From NCBI RefSeq assembly GCF_012641465.1, contig NZ_JABAIK010000007.1:124001-188000 (forward strand): a stretch of 64,000 nt of DNA. The letters are read 5' to 3'. The stretch comes from Vibrio agarilyticus. GTDB taxonomy: Bacteria; Pseudomonadota; Gammaproteobacteria; Enterobacterales; Vibrionaceae. Every line of letters starts with the position of its first letter. The first letter of the stretch is position 1. Of the stretch, positions 32,746 through 43,030 are shown one piece after another. The position numbers and the translations under genes were made by a program. The notes below the pieces were generated by a model. That model was not told the DNA's origin, made no database searches, and was given only the letters and a program-made list of their open reading frames with translations.

Positions 32746-34473
32746 ATGATTAACAATAATATGACGCTTTTGGTCGACTCAAATCAGATTGAGACGATAA
32801 TTCACGGTGATGAATTCACATTCAAAATTAAAGATGACTCCCATTTTGAGCTTTCATCGCAGACCGCGCTTTGGCGCATGACTCTCGCGCTCGACAGTCA
32901 TGCGCAAATTCTCGGTGATGGATTTCAAATGCTCGCACAAACCGGTGGGCGTATTGACCAACCTCACCCGATTGGCAGATGCCCCGATAATAATGGGGAG
33001 TATCGCATTTATCCGATTGACGCGCCGCAGCGCTATTACAACTATCTGGTAATTCAAACCAACCAAGATTTTTGTTTAATGGGCTTTAGCTCGTGCCAGC
33101 GTTTTGCAGGCTATTTTGAAATCGAACCACAAGCGGATCATTACGCAATTACCGCCTATCTCGATGGTGAAGAGCTACTTACCTCAGAGCTTACCAATCG
33201 ATATCTTGAATCGCTCGTTGTGATCCGCGAGGCGACATTAGACGCTGTTTTTTCTCGCTTTAGCAACGCCATTGCTCGCCACCACACGCCTTGCGCTGGA
33301 ACACACGCACAAACACCCGTGGGCTGGTGTTCATGGTATGCGTATTACGCTAATGTCACTCAAGATCATATCGCCGAGAATCTTGAGGCAATGCAAGATG
33401 CCTTCGCTGAGATTGAGTGGGTATTACTAGATGATGGTTATCAAGCCCACATGGGCGATTGGTTAACCCCTTCGAACAAATTTCCAGATGGCATTGACGC
33501 TGTGATTGCCAATATTCGCGCAAAAGGCAAAAAGCCTGCAATTTGGATAGCCCCTTTTATCGCAGATAAAGACTCTGAACTGCTGAGCAATCATCCGGAT
33601 TGGTTCGTAACTCACAGTGACGGCAAATTACTCAAAGCCGAAGAGATAACCTATGGCGGATGGCGCTGCACCCCTTGGTTTATTTTGGATACCTCTCACC
33701 CTGAGGTTCAGGCGCATTTAACCTCCGTAGTACGCAAGATGCGCGAGCAATGGGGTGTTGAACTCTTTAAGCTCGATGCCAACTATTGGGGCACATTGAA
33801 AGGCCAGCGCTTTGCCAACGTGACCGGTATTGAGGCTTATCGTATGGGAATGGAGGCAATTCGTCGCGGCGCGGGAGAGGCGTGGTTATTGGGCTGCAAC
33901 GCGCCGATGTGGCCATCATTAGGGCTGGTGGATGCGATGCGCGTCTCAGACGATGTCGAGCGTTTTTCTGGTCGCTTCGAGCAAATTGCCAAAGAAAATT
34001 TCTGCCGCAGTTGGCAACATCAACGTTTGTGGCAAATTGACCCAGATTGCGCCACCTTCACTTCATTGCCTAACCAAGCTGCAGAGTATGAGGCTTATGA
34101 CTTTCATCGCAATGCGCTGCTTGCCAGTGGCGGCTTATTGCTCAGTGGCGACCCTCTCCCAGATGCCTCACCTCTTGCGGTTTCATCATGGCAAAAGCTG
34201 GTACTAAGACAATCACAAAACTCCGCCAACGCGCGTTTTGACGATCTGCATTTTCACCATGCGACCCTAACGTTAAATACCAAAGAAACCCTACATTGCG
34301 CATTCAATTATCACTACAACGGCGCGCAAACCCTGACTTTGCAAAGTCAGGTGGCCTGTAATTGGTTTGATTATTGGAGTGGGGAGAAGCTAAATAGCGA
34401 GCCAACGGCTTTATTTGAGTTGTCTTTACCTTCAGGGCTTGCCGCTCGAAGCCTGATAAGCCGAGCGATTTAA
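32746..34473 (+). CDS. GH36-type alpha-galactosidase
   Basis: A 575-residue glycoside hydrolase of clan GH-D. The N-terminal beta-sandwich runs to about 190; the (beta/alpha)8 domain opens with P-V-G-W-C-S-W-Y and contains W-V-L-L-D-D-G-Y-Q. The nucleophile Asp is in L-F-K-L-D-A-N-Y (about residue 345) and the acid/base in R-V-S-D-D-V-E (about 403). A small C-terminal beta domain follows. It would remove alpha-linked galactose from oligosaccharides. There is no signal peptide, and no sugar transporter or regulator beside it. ATG 32746 is preferred to GTG 32728. Confidence 0.85.
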   Translation: MINNNMTLLVDSNQIETIIHGDEFTFKIKDDSHFELSSQTALWRMTLALDSHAQILGDGFQMLAQTGGRIDQPHPIGRCPDNNGEYRIYPIDAPQRYYNYLVIQTNQDFCLMGFSSCQRFAGYFEIEPQADHYAITAYLDGEELLTSELTNRYLESLVVIREATLDAVFSRFSNAIARHHTPCAGTHAQTPVGWCSWYAYYANVTQDHIAENLEAMQDAFAEIEWVLLDDGYQAHMGDWLTPSNKFPDGIDAVIANIRAKGKKPAIWIAPFIADKDSELLSNHPDWFVTHSDGKLLKAEEITYGGWRCTPWFILDTSHPEVQAHLTSVVRKMREQWGVELFKLDANYWGTLKGQRFANVTGIEAYRMGMEAIRRGAGEAWLLGCNAPMWPSLGLVDAMRVSDDVERFSGRFEQIAKENFCRSWQHQRLWQIDPDCATFTSLPNQAAEYEAYDFHRNALLASGGLLLSGDPLPDASPLAVSSWQKLVLRQSQNSANARFDDLHFHHATLTLNTKETLHCAFNYHYNGAQTLTLQSQVACNWFDYWSGEKLNSEPTALFELSLPSGLAARSLISRAI

Positions 34474-34539
34474 ATCGTTCAACCTTCCCCAAGCACTGTA
34501 AAAAACAAGGCTTGGGGATGGCTTAGGCATTCAAAGGCA

Positions 34540-35778
34540 TTAGTGACCGCTCAATACGGCAGCTGGCAATACTTTGGCAGCGCGTGAGGCGGGATACCAG
34601 GTAGCGCACAAGCTAAGAGCAATAGCGGTAGCCGAAACGACTATCACATCAGAAAACATCAACTGGGAAGGCAGAAAATCAACAAAGTAGATATCACCAG
34701 ATAAAAACTGATGCCCAACCAGAGTCTCTAAACCTCGAATCAGCGCCGTTAAGTTACTCGCCACCAACACACCAAGAACACTGCCAATTACACTTCCTAG
34801 CACACCAGAAAACAAACCTTGGCTGATAAAAATACGTTTTATCAAACGATCGTTCGCTCCCATGGTACGTAAAATCGCAATATCTGCCGCGCGGTCTTTC
34901 ACCGCCATCATCAGCGTTGAAACAATATTAAAGCACGCTACGCCTATTACCAGTACCATGACTAAATACATAATGGTGCGCACCATCTGAATATCACGAT
35001 AGAGATAACCAAATTTCTGCTGCCAACTGCGCAAATAGACGTAAGCGCTCACCTGTTGCCCCGCTTCGCGAACAATATTTTGACTCTCTAGCACTGAGCT
35101 GGTTTTGAGAGAAATCCCCGTCACGCCTGAGGCCAAACCCGCGTACTCTTGCGCATCTTGCAATGGCAACAAGGCTAAGCTGTGATCAATTTGACCATTG
35201 AGCGTCAGCAGCCCCGCGACTTGAACACGAATGCGTTTCGGTGCAGTCACCTTCTGACTTTCTCCAGCTTGCGGAATGAGCAAAGTGACAAAATCACCCA
35301 CTTTAGCTCCTATAGTATCTGCAATCCCTTTGCCTAAGATCATTTGGCGCTGACCGGGTAAAAATGCCTTTTGCCCTTTCTTATCGACAAAACTGAAAAT
35401 CGACGAGACCTGAGGCTCCAGCTGCGCATCGATACCGCGAATTTCGAGCGCTTTCATTGTCGCCCCTTTTTCGACCAGCCCAGTTAAACGCACATAAGGG
35501 GCTCCCGCTATCACTTGTGGATGCTCAGTCGCTTGTTCAATGATCAAAGGCCACTGCTCAATTGGCGCATTAACCCCTTCCATTTCCGCGTGAGAAACCA
35601 CCGAGAGCACGCGCTGCTGCAACTCGCGCTCAAAGCCATTCATTGCTGAAAGTCCGATAATAATAACCGCCACGCCAACAGCGATACCGATCATCGACGA
35701 TACTGAAATGAACGAGACCATTTTGTTGCGTTTTTTCGCGCGACTAAAGCGATAACCTATTGTCAAAGCCAGTGACAT
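34540..35778 (-). CDS. lolE: Lipoprotein-releasing system permease LolE
   Basis: A 412-residue FtsX-like permease with one N-terminal helix (about 22-48), a large periplasmic domain and three C-terminal helices (about 268-395). With LolC and the ATPase LolD it extracts lipoproteins from the inner membrane and passes them to LolA. It is named E rather than C from position (third gene) and sequence features such as M-N-G-F-E-R-E-L-Q-Q-R-V-L. It overlaps the lolD stop by one base. Confidence 0.95.
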   Translation of the reverse strand: MSLALTIGYRFSRAKKRNKMVSFISVSSMIGIAVGVAVIIIGLSAMNGFERELQQRVLSVVSHAEMEGVNAPIEQWPLIIEQATEHPQVIAGAPYVRLTGLVEKGATMKALEIRGIDAQLEPQVSSIFSFVDKKGQKAFLPGQRQMILGKGIADTIGAKVGDFVTLLIPQAGESQKVTAPKRIRVQVAGLLTLNGQIDHSLALLPLQDAQEYAGLASGVTGISLKTSSVLESQNIVREAGQQVSAYVYLRSWQQKFGYLYRDIQMVRTIMYLVMVLVIGVACFNIVSTLMMAVKDRAADIAILRTMGANDRLIKRIFISQGLFSGVLGSVIGSVLGVLVASNLTALIRGLETLVGHQFLSGDIYFVDFLPSQLMFSDVIVVSATAIALSLCATWYPASRAAKVLPAAVLSGH

Positions 35779-36497
35779 TACGCCTCCTCAACTTGACTTT
35801 GAGCCATCACAACATTCGGTTCATTTTTTACCAAAAGGCCATCTTGCATCACCACTTGGCGATCCATTTTCGCTGCCAACTCTTTGTCATGAGTCACCAC
35901 CAAGAAAGCGGTTTGCGACTCTCGATTCAGCTCACGCATCAAATCATAAATCGCAAGCGCACTTTGATGATCCAAGTTCCCAGTTGGCTCATCGGCAAGC
36001 ACCAACGCAGGCTTATTGACTAGGGCTCGAGCAATTGCGACACGTTGCCGCTCCCCGCCAGACAGTTCAGCGGGCCTATGATGAACTCGATGAGCCAAAC
36101 CGACTTGCTTAAGCAAGGTTAATGCACTTTGCTCAGCCGCCGCCTTACGCGCGCCACCAATGAGAAGGGGCATCATCACATTTTCCAATGCGGTAAAATC
36201 CGCCAATAAGTGATGGAACTGATAAATAAAGCCCAGATGCTGGTTGCGAACTTTGGCTTGCTGATTGCCCGTCAAACTCAAGAGATCGTAATCAAGAAAC
36301 TGCACCTTACCTTCGGTTGCATCATCTAACGCCCCCAATATATGCAGCAAAGTGCTTTTTCCTGAACCAGAGCTACCCACAATCGCCACCAACTCTCCGG
36401 GTTTCATTGAGAAGCTAACGCCCTTAAGTACCTCAGTTTCAAGCTCACCTTCGCGGTAAGTTTTGCGAACATGGGTACAAGACAATAAGTTATTCAT
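35778..36497 (-). CDS. lolD: Lipoprotein-releasing system ATPase LolD
   Basis: A 239-residue ABC ATPase with Walker [10 protein letters not shown] (about 42-50), Q-loop Y-Q-F-H-H-L-L, signature L-S-G-G-E-R-Q-R and Walker B L-V-L-A-D-E-P-T. It powers LolCE. It overlaps lolC by 8 bases and lolE by one, in the usual lolCDE order. Confidence 0.97.
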   Translation of the reverse strand: MNNLLSCTHVRKTYREGELETEVLKGVSFSMKPGELVAIVGSSGSGKSTLLHILGALDDATEGKVQFLDYDLLSLTGNQQAKVRNQHLGFIYQFHHLLADFTALENVMMPLLIGGARKAAAEQSALTLLKQVGLAHRVHHRPAELSGGERQRVAIARALVNKPALVLADEPTGNLDHQSALAIYDLMRELNRESQTAFLVVTHDKELAAKMDRQVVMQDGLLVKNEPNVVMAQSQVEEA

Positions 36498-37698
36498 AGC
36501 GTAGCGCCTCAGCAGGTTTCACAGATGATGCTCGGTAAGAAGGATACAAGGTTGCCGTGAGGCTCAAGACAATGGCCAATGCCACCACCAGCACAATTTG
36601 CATTGGTTCAATTAAAATCGGCAGTTCGCCACCATAGGCAAATAACGCAACGCCCATAGCCTCTAAGACGGTGTTTAAATGACTAGCCAAGATCACGCCA
36701 AGAGCGCCCCCCGCTACTGCGCCAATTACGCCGCTGCTAGCACCTTGTACCATAAAAATCGTCATCACTTGACCTGAAGACATACCTTGCGTTTTTAGAA
36801 TTGCGACTTCAGATTGCTTCTCCATCACCACCATAATCAGTGCCGAGATGATATTAAAGGCGGCAACACCAACAATCAGACCAAGCATAAGGCCCATCAT
36901 ATTCTTTTCCATTTTTACCGCTTGAAACAGCTCACCGCGCTGCTCACGCCAATCGTGCCATTGCCAGCTGGCCGGTAGCGGCTTATTGGCTAACTCAGCC
37001 ACGCGAAATGGATCATCAAAAAATAGACGCCATCCAGAGATGGTATTTGGTTTAAATCGCAGCAATCGGCGCAAATCCTCGATATGAGTGATCATAAGCT
37101 GACCATCCACATCAGAGCCGGTATTAAAAATACCCATCACAGTAAAATTACGTTGGCTTGGCATGCGCCCAAGCGGCGTAAGCAGCGAGGCGTTGGTCGC
37201 TAAAAGCCGAACTTTGTCTCCGACCGAGACACGCAAGTCACGCGCTAACTGATGCCCCAGAAAAACGCCATACTGCCCTTGAGTCAAACTCTTAATATGG
37301 CCCGCAATGAGATACTGAGTAATCGGGTCGTCTGCCGCAGGTTCCACCCCAACGGCGTAACCGACAGAGAGATTGGCCGGACTTTGCAACACCACTTCAC
37401 TTCGTACCAGCGGGGCGGGTGGACGCGTTTCAGACAATTCGGTGATAAAACTCGGCGCCGCCAATTGCTGCGGCGTTGGCCCATGTTCCAAGCCGATAAC
37501 CGCTTGTGGCAACACACCTAAAATACGTGATTTCAGTTGCGCTTCAAAACCATTCATGACTGACAATACGGTGATAAGCGAAAGGACGCCAATAGTGATA
37601 CCAGCGGTCGACATATAAGAAACAAAGCGACTAAACCTATCACCGGAGCGGCCTTTGAGATAGCGCAACCCAATAGCTACCGATACAGGATGAAACAT
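36490..37698 (-). CDS. lolC: Lipoprotein-releasing system permease LolC
   Basis: A 402-residue permease of the same FtsX-like fold as LolE. It begins [13 protein letters not shown], the usual LolC start, so I use ATG 37698. A longer frame to 37794 reads through an ERIC element and is rejected. One helix near 25-50 is followed by a periplasmic domain that in the family binds LolA, and three helices toward the end. First gene of lolCDE. Confidence 0.95.
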   Translation of the reverse strand: MFHPVSVAIGLRYLKGRSGDRFSRFVSYMSTAGITIGVLSLITVLSVMNGFEAQLKSRILGVLPQAVIGLEHGPTPQQLAAPSFITELSETRPPAPLVRSEVVLQSPANLSVGYAVGVEPAADDPITQYLIAGHIKSLTQGQYGVFLGHQLARDLRVSVGDKVRLLATNASLLTPLGRMPSQRNFTVMGIFNTGSDVDGQLMITHIEDLRRLLRFKPNTISGWRLFFDDPFRVAELANKPLPASWQWHDWREQRGELFQAVKMEKNMMGLMLGLIVGVAAFNIISALIMVVMEKQSEVAILKTQGMSSGQVMTIFMVQGASSGVIGAVAGGALGVILASHLNTVLEAMGVALFAYGGELPILIEPMQIVLVVALAIVLSLTATLYPSYRASSVKPAEALRYE

Positions 37699-37721
37699 AC
37701 ACGATCCGTAAATGAGAATAA

Positions 37722-37874
37722 TATACCCAAGTAACCTAGGCCCAAACAACTCGATGAAGCAGGTCGGTGGTAAACGAGCAAAGCCTCTAAGCACGTCATC
37801 AACATAGATACACTATGTGGTGAGGTTTATCAGAGCCAGCCAACAATACTGCAACTTCAAGTGGAAAGGGTATA
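37722..37874. repeat. ERIC element with hybrid end (copy 2)
   Basis: The left end starts with the second family's terminus (TATACCCAAGTAACCTAGG) and then continues as a normal ERIC from CCCAAACAACTC to GGGTATA. It lies in the 5' region of lolC. The rest of the gap to 38086 shows only a probable promoter region for the PilZ-like gene. Confidence 0.85.
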
Positions 37875-38086
37875 ACGGTCATCGAGACGATAATTTGAGT
37901 ATGATAACTCAAAAAAGTTCGAAACCGTAATTCAACCACTAAGCGGGCAAAATTTAATCAAACTTCGTCATTCTCACCAAGTTTGCATAACGGCGCTTGA
38001 TATGTTGCGCGTCTTGACGATAATCACCTCACTGAGTCAGATTTTTCAGTGAGATACCGCAGCCTACGCAGTGAGAAGGATTGCCC

Positions 38087-38680
38087 ATGACAGAATCAGA
38101 ATACTTCACCGTTCGTCATCGCATGACGATCAATGTCGAGATGCTACCCCCTGAGTTTTCGCTGCCAAGCGAGGATGCTTTCGAGGCGCAGATCCCTACT
38201 CCCTTTCGCGTTGCCAACGAGTTTTGCCAACTGGACCAAATGGCCGAAAATGCACGAAGTGAACTCAAGCAGAGCGACTTTACTCACGTGATCGGGCTGC
38301 TTGATGCACAAAATGCCAAACTGAACCTTTTGCTCAGCTTTATGTTGGCACAACAAGACGATGAAAGTTTGCGCTTTTTTACCACGGATTTCGGCGCTAG
38401 CGAAGTGCGTTATTTAAGTCCAGTCTCACAAGACATCGGCCAATTAGCACGCGTCAAACTGTTTATTGACCATCCAGCCGCTGCCATTTTCTGTTATGCC
38501 GAAGTGATTCGCTGCGAAACGGTGAGTGACGCTCAAACTGAGACTGGCGAGACACAATACCGCATAACTTTACGCTATCAAATGCTACGCGACATCGACC
38601 AAGATCTGCTGATCAAAGCAGCTCTGTACCAACAGCAAAAACTGCTTCGCCAACGCTCACTTGAGCGCGAAAGAAAATAG
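38087..38680 (+). CDS. PilZ-like protein (PlzB type)
   Basis: A 197-residue protein with a C-terminal PilZ-like beta-barrel (about 85-190). The position right before mfd matches V. cholerae plzB. The c-di-GMP-binding motifs are not clear: only a V-R-H-R is seen near the N-terminus instead of R-x3-R, and the D/N-x-S-x2-G loop is not intact (F-G-A-S-E-V). It may therefore not bind c-di-GMP but act through protein contacts. ATG 38087 has AAGGA seven bases upstream. It ends 12 bases before mfd and is likely co-transcribed. Confidence 0.75.
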   Translation: MTESEYFTVRHRMTINVEMLPPEFSLPSEDAFEAQIPTPFRVANEFCQLDQMAENARSELKQSDFTHVIGLLDAQNAKLNLLLSFMLAQQDDESLRFFTTDFGASEVRYLSPVSQDIGQLARVKLFIDHPAAAIFCYAEVIRCETVSDAQTETGETQYRITLRYQMLRDIDQDLLIKAALYQQQKLLRQRSLERERK

Positions 38681-38692
38681 ACTGAGTTGATA

Positions 38693-41600
38693 ATGAACCC
38701 AAATGCCATTCTGTCGGTTCCGCAACCAAGCGGTGCGGGCGACAAAAAACACTTCGGTAATCTCACTGGCGCCGCGCTTGCCCTGTCAGTTGCAGAACTT
38801 GCGCAAAACCACCCTAGCCACACTCTGTTTGTGGTGCCAGATCCGCAAACCGCGCTTAAGCTGCAAGCGGAGATTGAACAGTTTTTTCAAGGTGAAGTGG
38901 CTATTTTCCCCGATTGGGAAACTCTGCCTTACGACAACTTTTCACCCAACCAAGAGATCATCTCCGACCGAATTGAACGGCTTTTTCAACTGCCACAGCA
39001 GCGTAGCGGCATTACCATCGCGCCAATTAGCACCCTGTTGCAGCGCCAATCACCTCGTGATTTTCTGTTGCAGCACACGCTAGTGGTAAAAACAGGCGAT
39101 CAATACTCTCTTGAACGACTGCGAATACAGCTGGAAAACTCTGGCTACCGCCACGTTGATCAAGTTTTTGGACCAGGTGAGTACGCCAGCCGAGGCTCAA
39201 TTATCGACCTTTACCCTATGGGTAGCCGCGACCCGTATCGAATTGATTTTTTTGACGACGAAATTGATACAATTCGCACCTTTGATGCCGAAACCCAGCG
39301 TTCAACAGCGGATATTGGTGAGATTCGCCTCTTACCCGCGCACGAATTTCCCACCAATGACAACGCCATTGAAGAGTTTCGCATTCGCTGGCGCAGTAAA
39401 TTTGACGCGCGTCGTGAACCCGAGTCGATTTATGCTCAAGTGACAAAAGGCGTATGGCCAGCCGGCATTGAGTATTGGCAGCCGCTTTTTTTTGAGCGCA
39501 CTGAGACACTGTTTGATTATTTAGACTCGAACACCCAAATCGTCAGTGTTGGCGATTTGGATGCCGCTATCGACAGTTTTTGGACCGATATCGAATATCG
39601 TTACGATCAAAAACGTGTTGACCCAATGCGGCCGCTGCTTGCTCCTGTCGAACTTTGGCAAACCAAAGACGAACTGTATGGCCATTTAAAATCGCACAGC
39701 CAAATTCGACTGCATTGCGACCCTGTTGAAGCAAAAGCGGGGCGCACTAACGCCAACATTGAAGCGCTGCCAACACTGCATGTTCAGCAGCAAAATAAAG
39801 AGCCTCTAGCTCAATTAGGTCAATTTGCCCACCAGTTTGACGGCAAAGTGATCTTCTCCGTCGAATCGCAAGGCCGCCGCGAAGCGCTGTCCGAACTCTT
39901 AGCTGGGATTCAGATCCGCCCTAAAGAGTGCGAAAGTCTAACCGAAGCACTGAGCAGTGATGAGCGTTTTACGTTGATCCTCGGCGCCAGTGAACATGGC
40001 TTCCTTGCACTGACTCCGCGCTTTGCCCTCATCTGCGAAAGCGACCTGCTTGGCGATCGCGTCATTCAACGCCGCAAAAAAGACAAACGCGCAGTCAATA
40101 GCGATACTGTCATTCGTTATCTCGCGGAGTTAAAGCCAGGTCAGCCTGTGGTGCACATTGACCACGGTATCGGACGTTATATCGGGCTGCAAACCCTCGA
40201 AGCGGGTGGCATGAAAACCGAATATGTCACTCTTGAATACCAAAATGACGCCAAACTGTATGTGCCGGTGGCATCGCTTAATCTTATCAGCCGTTATTCT
40301 GGTGGTGCCGACGATACCGCGCCCATCAACCGACTTGGCAGTGAGTCTTGGGCCAAAGCGCGACGCAAAGCGGCCGAAAAAGTGCGGGATGTGGCAGCGC
40401 AATTGCTTGATGTCTACGCCAAACGCGAACTCAAACCCGGCTTTAAATTCGCCCTTGACCGAGGTCAATACGCCACATTTAAAGCAGGATTCCCATTTGA
40501 GGAAACCGACGACCAGTCAATGGCGATTAACGCGGTACTCTCTGATATGTGCCAAGCCAAAGCTATGGATCGCCTCGTCTGTGGTGATGTCGGTTTTGGT
40601 AAAACCGAAGTGGCAATGCGCGCGGCGTTCGTCGCCACCGACAACGGCAAACAAGTCGCGGTTCTTGTGCCAACCACGCTTCTTGCACAGCAGCACTTTG
40701 AAAACTTTCGTGACCGCTTTGCCAACTTGCCAATTCGCGTTGAAGTGTTGTCACGCTTTAAATCGGCCAAAGAGCAAAAGCAGATCATGCAAGCGGTCGC
40801 CGAAGGAAAAGTGGACATCGTTGTTGGTACTCACAAGCTGCTTTCAAGCGACATTCAATTTCGCGATTTGGGGCTATTGATTGTCGATGAAGAACACCGC
40901 TTTGGCGTGCGCCAAAAAGAGAAAGTCAAAGCGATGCGCGCTGATGTCGATATTTTGACGTTAACAGCGACACCAATCCCGCGTACTCTGAATATGGCCA
41001 TGAGCGGTATGCGTGATTTGTCGATTATCGCCACGCCACCAGCACGACGTCTTGCAATTAAAACCTTTGTTCGACAACACGACAACAGCGTGATTCGTGA
41101 AGCGGCGCTGCGTGAAATCATGCGTGGTGGCCAGGTTTACTTTCTGCATAACCAGGTTGAAACGATTGAAAAAGTCGCTGAAGATCTTGAAAAGCTGATC
41201 CCAGAAGCGCGCGTGACCGTAGCCCATGGGCAGATGCGAGAGCGCGAGCTTGAACAGGTGATGAACGATTTTTATCATCAGCGTTTCAATCTACTCGTGT
41301 GTACGACCATCATTGAGACCGGGATTGATATTCCAACCGCCAACACCATTATTATGGATCGCGCCGATAACCTAGGACTCGCTCAGCTTCACCAACTTCG
41401 TGGACGTGTCGGCCGCTCACATCATCAAGCGTACGCCTATCTGCTCACGCCGCATCCCAAAGCCATGACTAAAGACGCAATTAAACGTCTTGATGCTATC
41501 GCTTCATTAGAGGATCTTGGTGCCGGCTTTACACTGGCAACACACGATTTGGAAATTCGTGGTGCTGGTGAGCTTTTAGGCGATGAACAAAGTGGGCAAA

Positions 41601-42154
41601 TTCAATCAGTTGGATTTACACTCTATATGGAGATGCTTGAACAAGCCGTCGAAGCCCTAAAAGAAGGTAAAGAGCCCTCTTTGGATGATTTGCTGCGCGA
41701 GCAAACCGAAATCGAAATGCGGTTGCCAGCTCTATTGCCCGATGACTATATTCCGGATGTGAATACAAGACTATCAATGTACAAACGTATTGCCAGTGTC
41801 ACCGAGCAAAACGCATTAATTGAACTGAAAGTGGAACTTATCGACCGCTTTGGCACCTTACCAGATGCCGCAAAAAATCTTCTAGAAGTGGCGGAGCTCA
41901 AGTTAGTTGCTGCAATGCTCAGAGTGAAGAAAATCGAAGCTCATGATAAGGGTGGCTTCATCGAGTTTTACCCAAATGCAGCCATCAACCCAGCATTTTT
42001 GGTCAATTTGCTACAGTCACAACCACAAAAATTTGCAATGGATGGTCCAACAAAATTCAAGTTTGTCGTACCATTAACCGATCGGAGAAAGCGAGTACAA
42101 TGCGTCCGCGATCTCCTAAACGACTTTCAACAAAATTTATTACCAACGAGTTAA
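38693..42154 (+). CDS. mfd: Transcription-repair coupling factor
   Basis: A 1153-residue translocase that removes stalled RNA polymerase and recruits UvrA. The N-terminal UvrB-like region (about 1-340) has no ATPase site. The polymerase-interaction domain is near 465-540 (H-I-D-H-G-I-G-R-Y-I-G-L). The RecG-like motor follows, with G-D-V-G-F-G-K-T-E (about 632-640), D-E-E-H box, T-A-T-P-I-P-R-T-L and R-G-R-V-G-R. The C-terminal domain is at about 1000-1145. ATG 38693 is preferred to a TTG two codons upstream. Followed closely by csiV. Confidence 0.97.
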   Translation: MNPNAILSVPQPSGAGDKKHFGNLTGAALALSVAELAQNHPSHTLFVVPDPQTALKLQAEIEQFFQGEVAIFPDWETLPYDNFSPNQEIISDRIERLFQLPQQRSGITIAPISTLLQRQSPRDFLLQHTLVVKTGDQYSLERLRIQLENSGYRHVDQVFGPGEYASRGSIIDLYPMGSRDPYRIDFFDDEIDTIRTFDAETQRSTADIGEIRLLPAHEFPTNDNAIEEFRIRWRSKFDARREPESIYAQVTKGVWPAGIEYWQPLFFERTETLFDYLDSNTQIVSVGDLDAAIDSFWTDIEYRYDQKRVDPMRPLLAPVELWQTKDELYGHLKSHSQIRLHCDPVEAKAGRTNANIEALPTLHVQQQNKEPLAQLGQFAHQFDGKVIFSVESQGRREALSELLAGIQIRPKECESLTEALSSDERFTLILGASEHGFLALTPRFALICESDLLGDRVIQRRKKDKRAVNSDTVIRYLAELKPGQPVVHIDHGIGRYIGLQTLEAGGMKTEYVTLEYQNDAKLYVPVASLNLISRYSGGADDTAPINRLGSESWAKARRKAAEKVRDVAAQLLDVYAKRELKPGFKFALDRGQYATFKAGFPFEETDDQSMAINAVLSDMCQAKAMDRLVCGDVGFGKTEVAMRAAFVATDNGKQVAVLVPTTLLAQQHFENFRDRFANLPIRVEVLSRFKSAKEQKQIMQAVAEGKVDIVVGTHKLLSSDIQFRDLGLLIVDEEHRFGVRQKEKVKAMRADVDILTLTATPIPRTLNMAMSGMRDLSIIATPPARRLAIKTFVRQHDNSVIREAALREIMRGGQVYFLHNQVETIEKVAEDLEKLIPEARVTVAHGQMRERELEQVMNDFYHQRFNLLVCTTIIETGIDIPTANTIIMDRADNLGLAQLHQLRGRVGRSHHQAYAYLLTPHPKAMTKDAIKRLDAIASLEDLGAGFTLATHDLEIRGAGELLGDEQSGQIQSVGFTLYMEMLEQAVEALKEGKEPSLDDLLREQTEIEMRLPALLPDDYIPDVNTRLSMYKRIASVTEQNALIELKVELIDRFGTLPDAAKNLLEVAELKLVAAMLRVKKIEAHDKGGFIEFYPNAAINPAFLVNLLQSQPQKFAMDGPTKFKFVVPLTDRRKRVQCVRDLLNDFQQNLLPTS

Positions 42155-42160
42155 ATCTGC

Positions 42161-42925
42161 ATGCGATTGTTTATTCCACTGCTGTTACTTTGCGTTTCAT
42201 TGCCTTCTATGGCCCGTCAATTTGATGTTGAAATCGTGATCTTTAAGCGCACGGTTGACGCTGAGCAAACCATGGAGGCCTGGCCTAACACTCAACCGAC
42301 AATTGATATGCGCCGCGTTGCTGAGTTTACCGATATTGAATATCAGACTGCCAAAGGAGTAACCCTGCTGCCTGAAAATGACTATCAGTTAAATTCACAA
42401 ATCCGCGCGCTACAAAACCACGCAGGCTTTGAAGTTTTGTTCCACAAGGCGTGGCGTCAAGGAGATGAAGGCTCGCGTTCAGCGCCAACCTTTCATATCA
42501 CGGCAGGTAAGGATTATTCGGGTGAATTCGTCGCTGACGTGACCACAAGCCAAGGTAATACTGAAAGCATTACTGGCACCGTTCTTACGCCACTGTTTGA
42601 GCTTGATGGTAAAGTACAAGTCTATGTTCAACACTACCTCTACGCCGACATTGAGCTTGACCTAAAACAGCCAAGCGTCAGGAATGTTACCATTGCCGAT
42701 ACTGAGTTGAACGAAGAGTCGTTTTTTGTAGATAGCGTCGATGGCAATGTGCAAATTGCCAATATGGCAGAGATCTCTCCCACTTTTGAGCAAGAGACCT
42801 TCCTAAAGAGTTATCGTTTTGATCAAAAAAGACGAATGCGCAGTGGCGAAACTCACTATTTTGACAACCCACTCATGGGCGTGATTTTGCAAGTGCGTCG
42901 TGTAGAGCAAACCACGACTAACTAA
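42161..42925 (+). CDS. csiV: Peptidoglycan-binding protein CsiV
   Basis: A 254-residue exported protein. The signal peptide is at about 1-19 (hydrophobic core, then S-M-A-R-Q-F). The mature N-terminus F-D-V-E-I-V-I-F-K-R is the CsiV family start, and the late S-G-E-T-H-Y-F-D-N-P-L-M-G-V motif is also typical. In V. cholerae CsiV is an activator of PBP1A with LpoA, important for cell-wall integrity. The start is six bases after the mfd stop, so the two are co-transcribed. A strong terminator follows. Confidence 0.92.
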   Translation: MRLFIPLLLLCVSLPSMARQFDVEIVIFKRTVDAEQTMEAWPNTQPTIDMRRVAEFTDIEYQTAKGVTLLPENDYQLNSQIRALQNHAGFEVLFHKAWRQGDEGSRSAPTFHITAGKDYSGEFVADVTTSQGNTESITGTVLTPLFELDGKVQVYVQHYLYADIELDLKQPSVRNVTIADTELNEESFFVDSVDGNVQIANMAEISPTFEQETFLKSYRFDQKRRMRSGETHYFDNPLMGVILQVRRVEQTTTN

Positions 42926-42981
42926 TTGAAATTGAAGGATTGAAGAACGAACTGAACCTTTGATCTCTTCAGGTAATATAA

Positions 42982-43016
42982 ATATCAAAATGGGCGCTAA
43001 GCGCCCATTTTGATAT
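42982..43016. terminator. Bidirectional terminator between csiV and ndh
   Basis: Perfect 16-bp arms (ATATCAAAATGGGCGC and its reverse complement) with a 3-base loop TAA. T-runs lie on both sides, as expected between convergent genes. Confidence 0.88.
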
Positions 43017-43030
43017 CTTAATAATGAGTG

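Noticed and set aside
34486-34518. Hairpin between the alpha-galactosidase gene and lolE as a terminator
   Set aside because: The CCCCAAGC/GCTTGGGG stem is good but the T-run lies in the loop, not after the stem, so termination is doubtful.
37699-37794. N-terminal extension of lolC
   Set aside because: The extra residues translate an ERIC element; LolC homologues start at the M-F-H-P codon.
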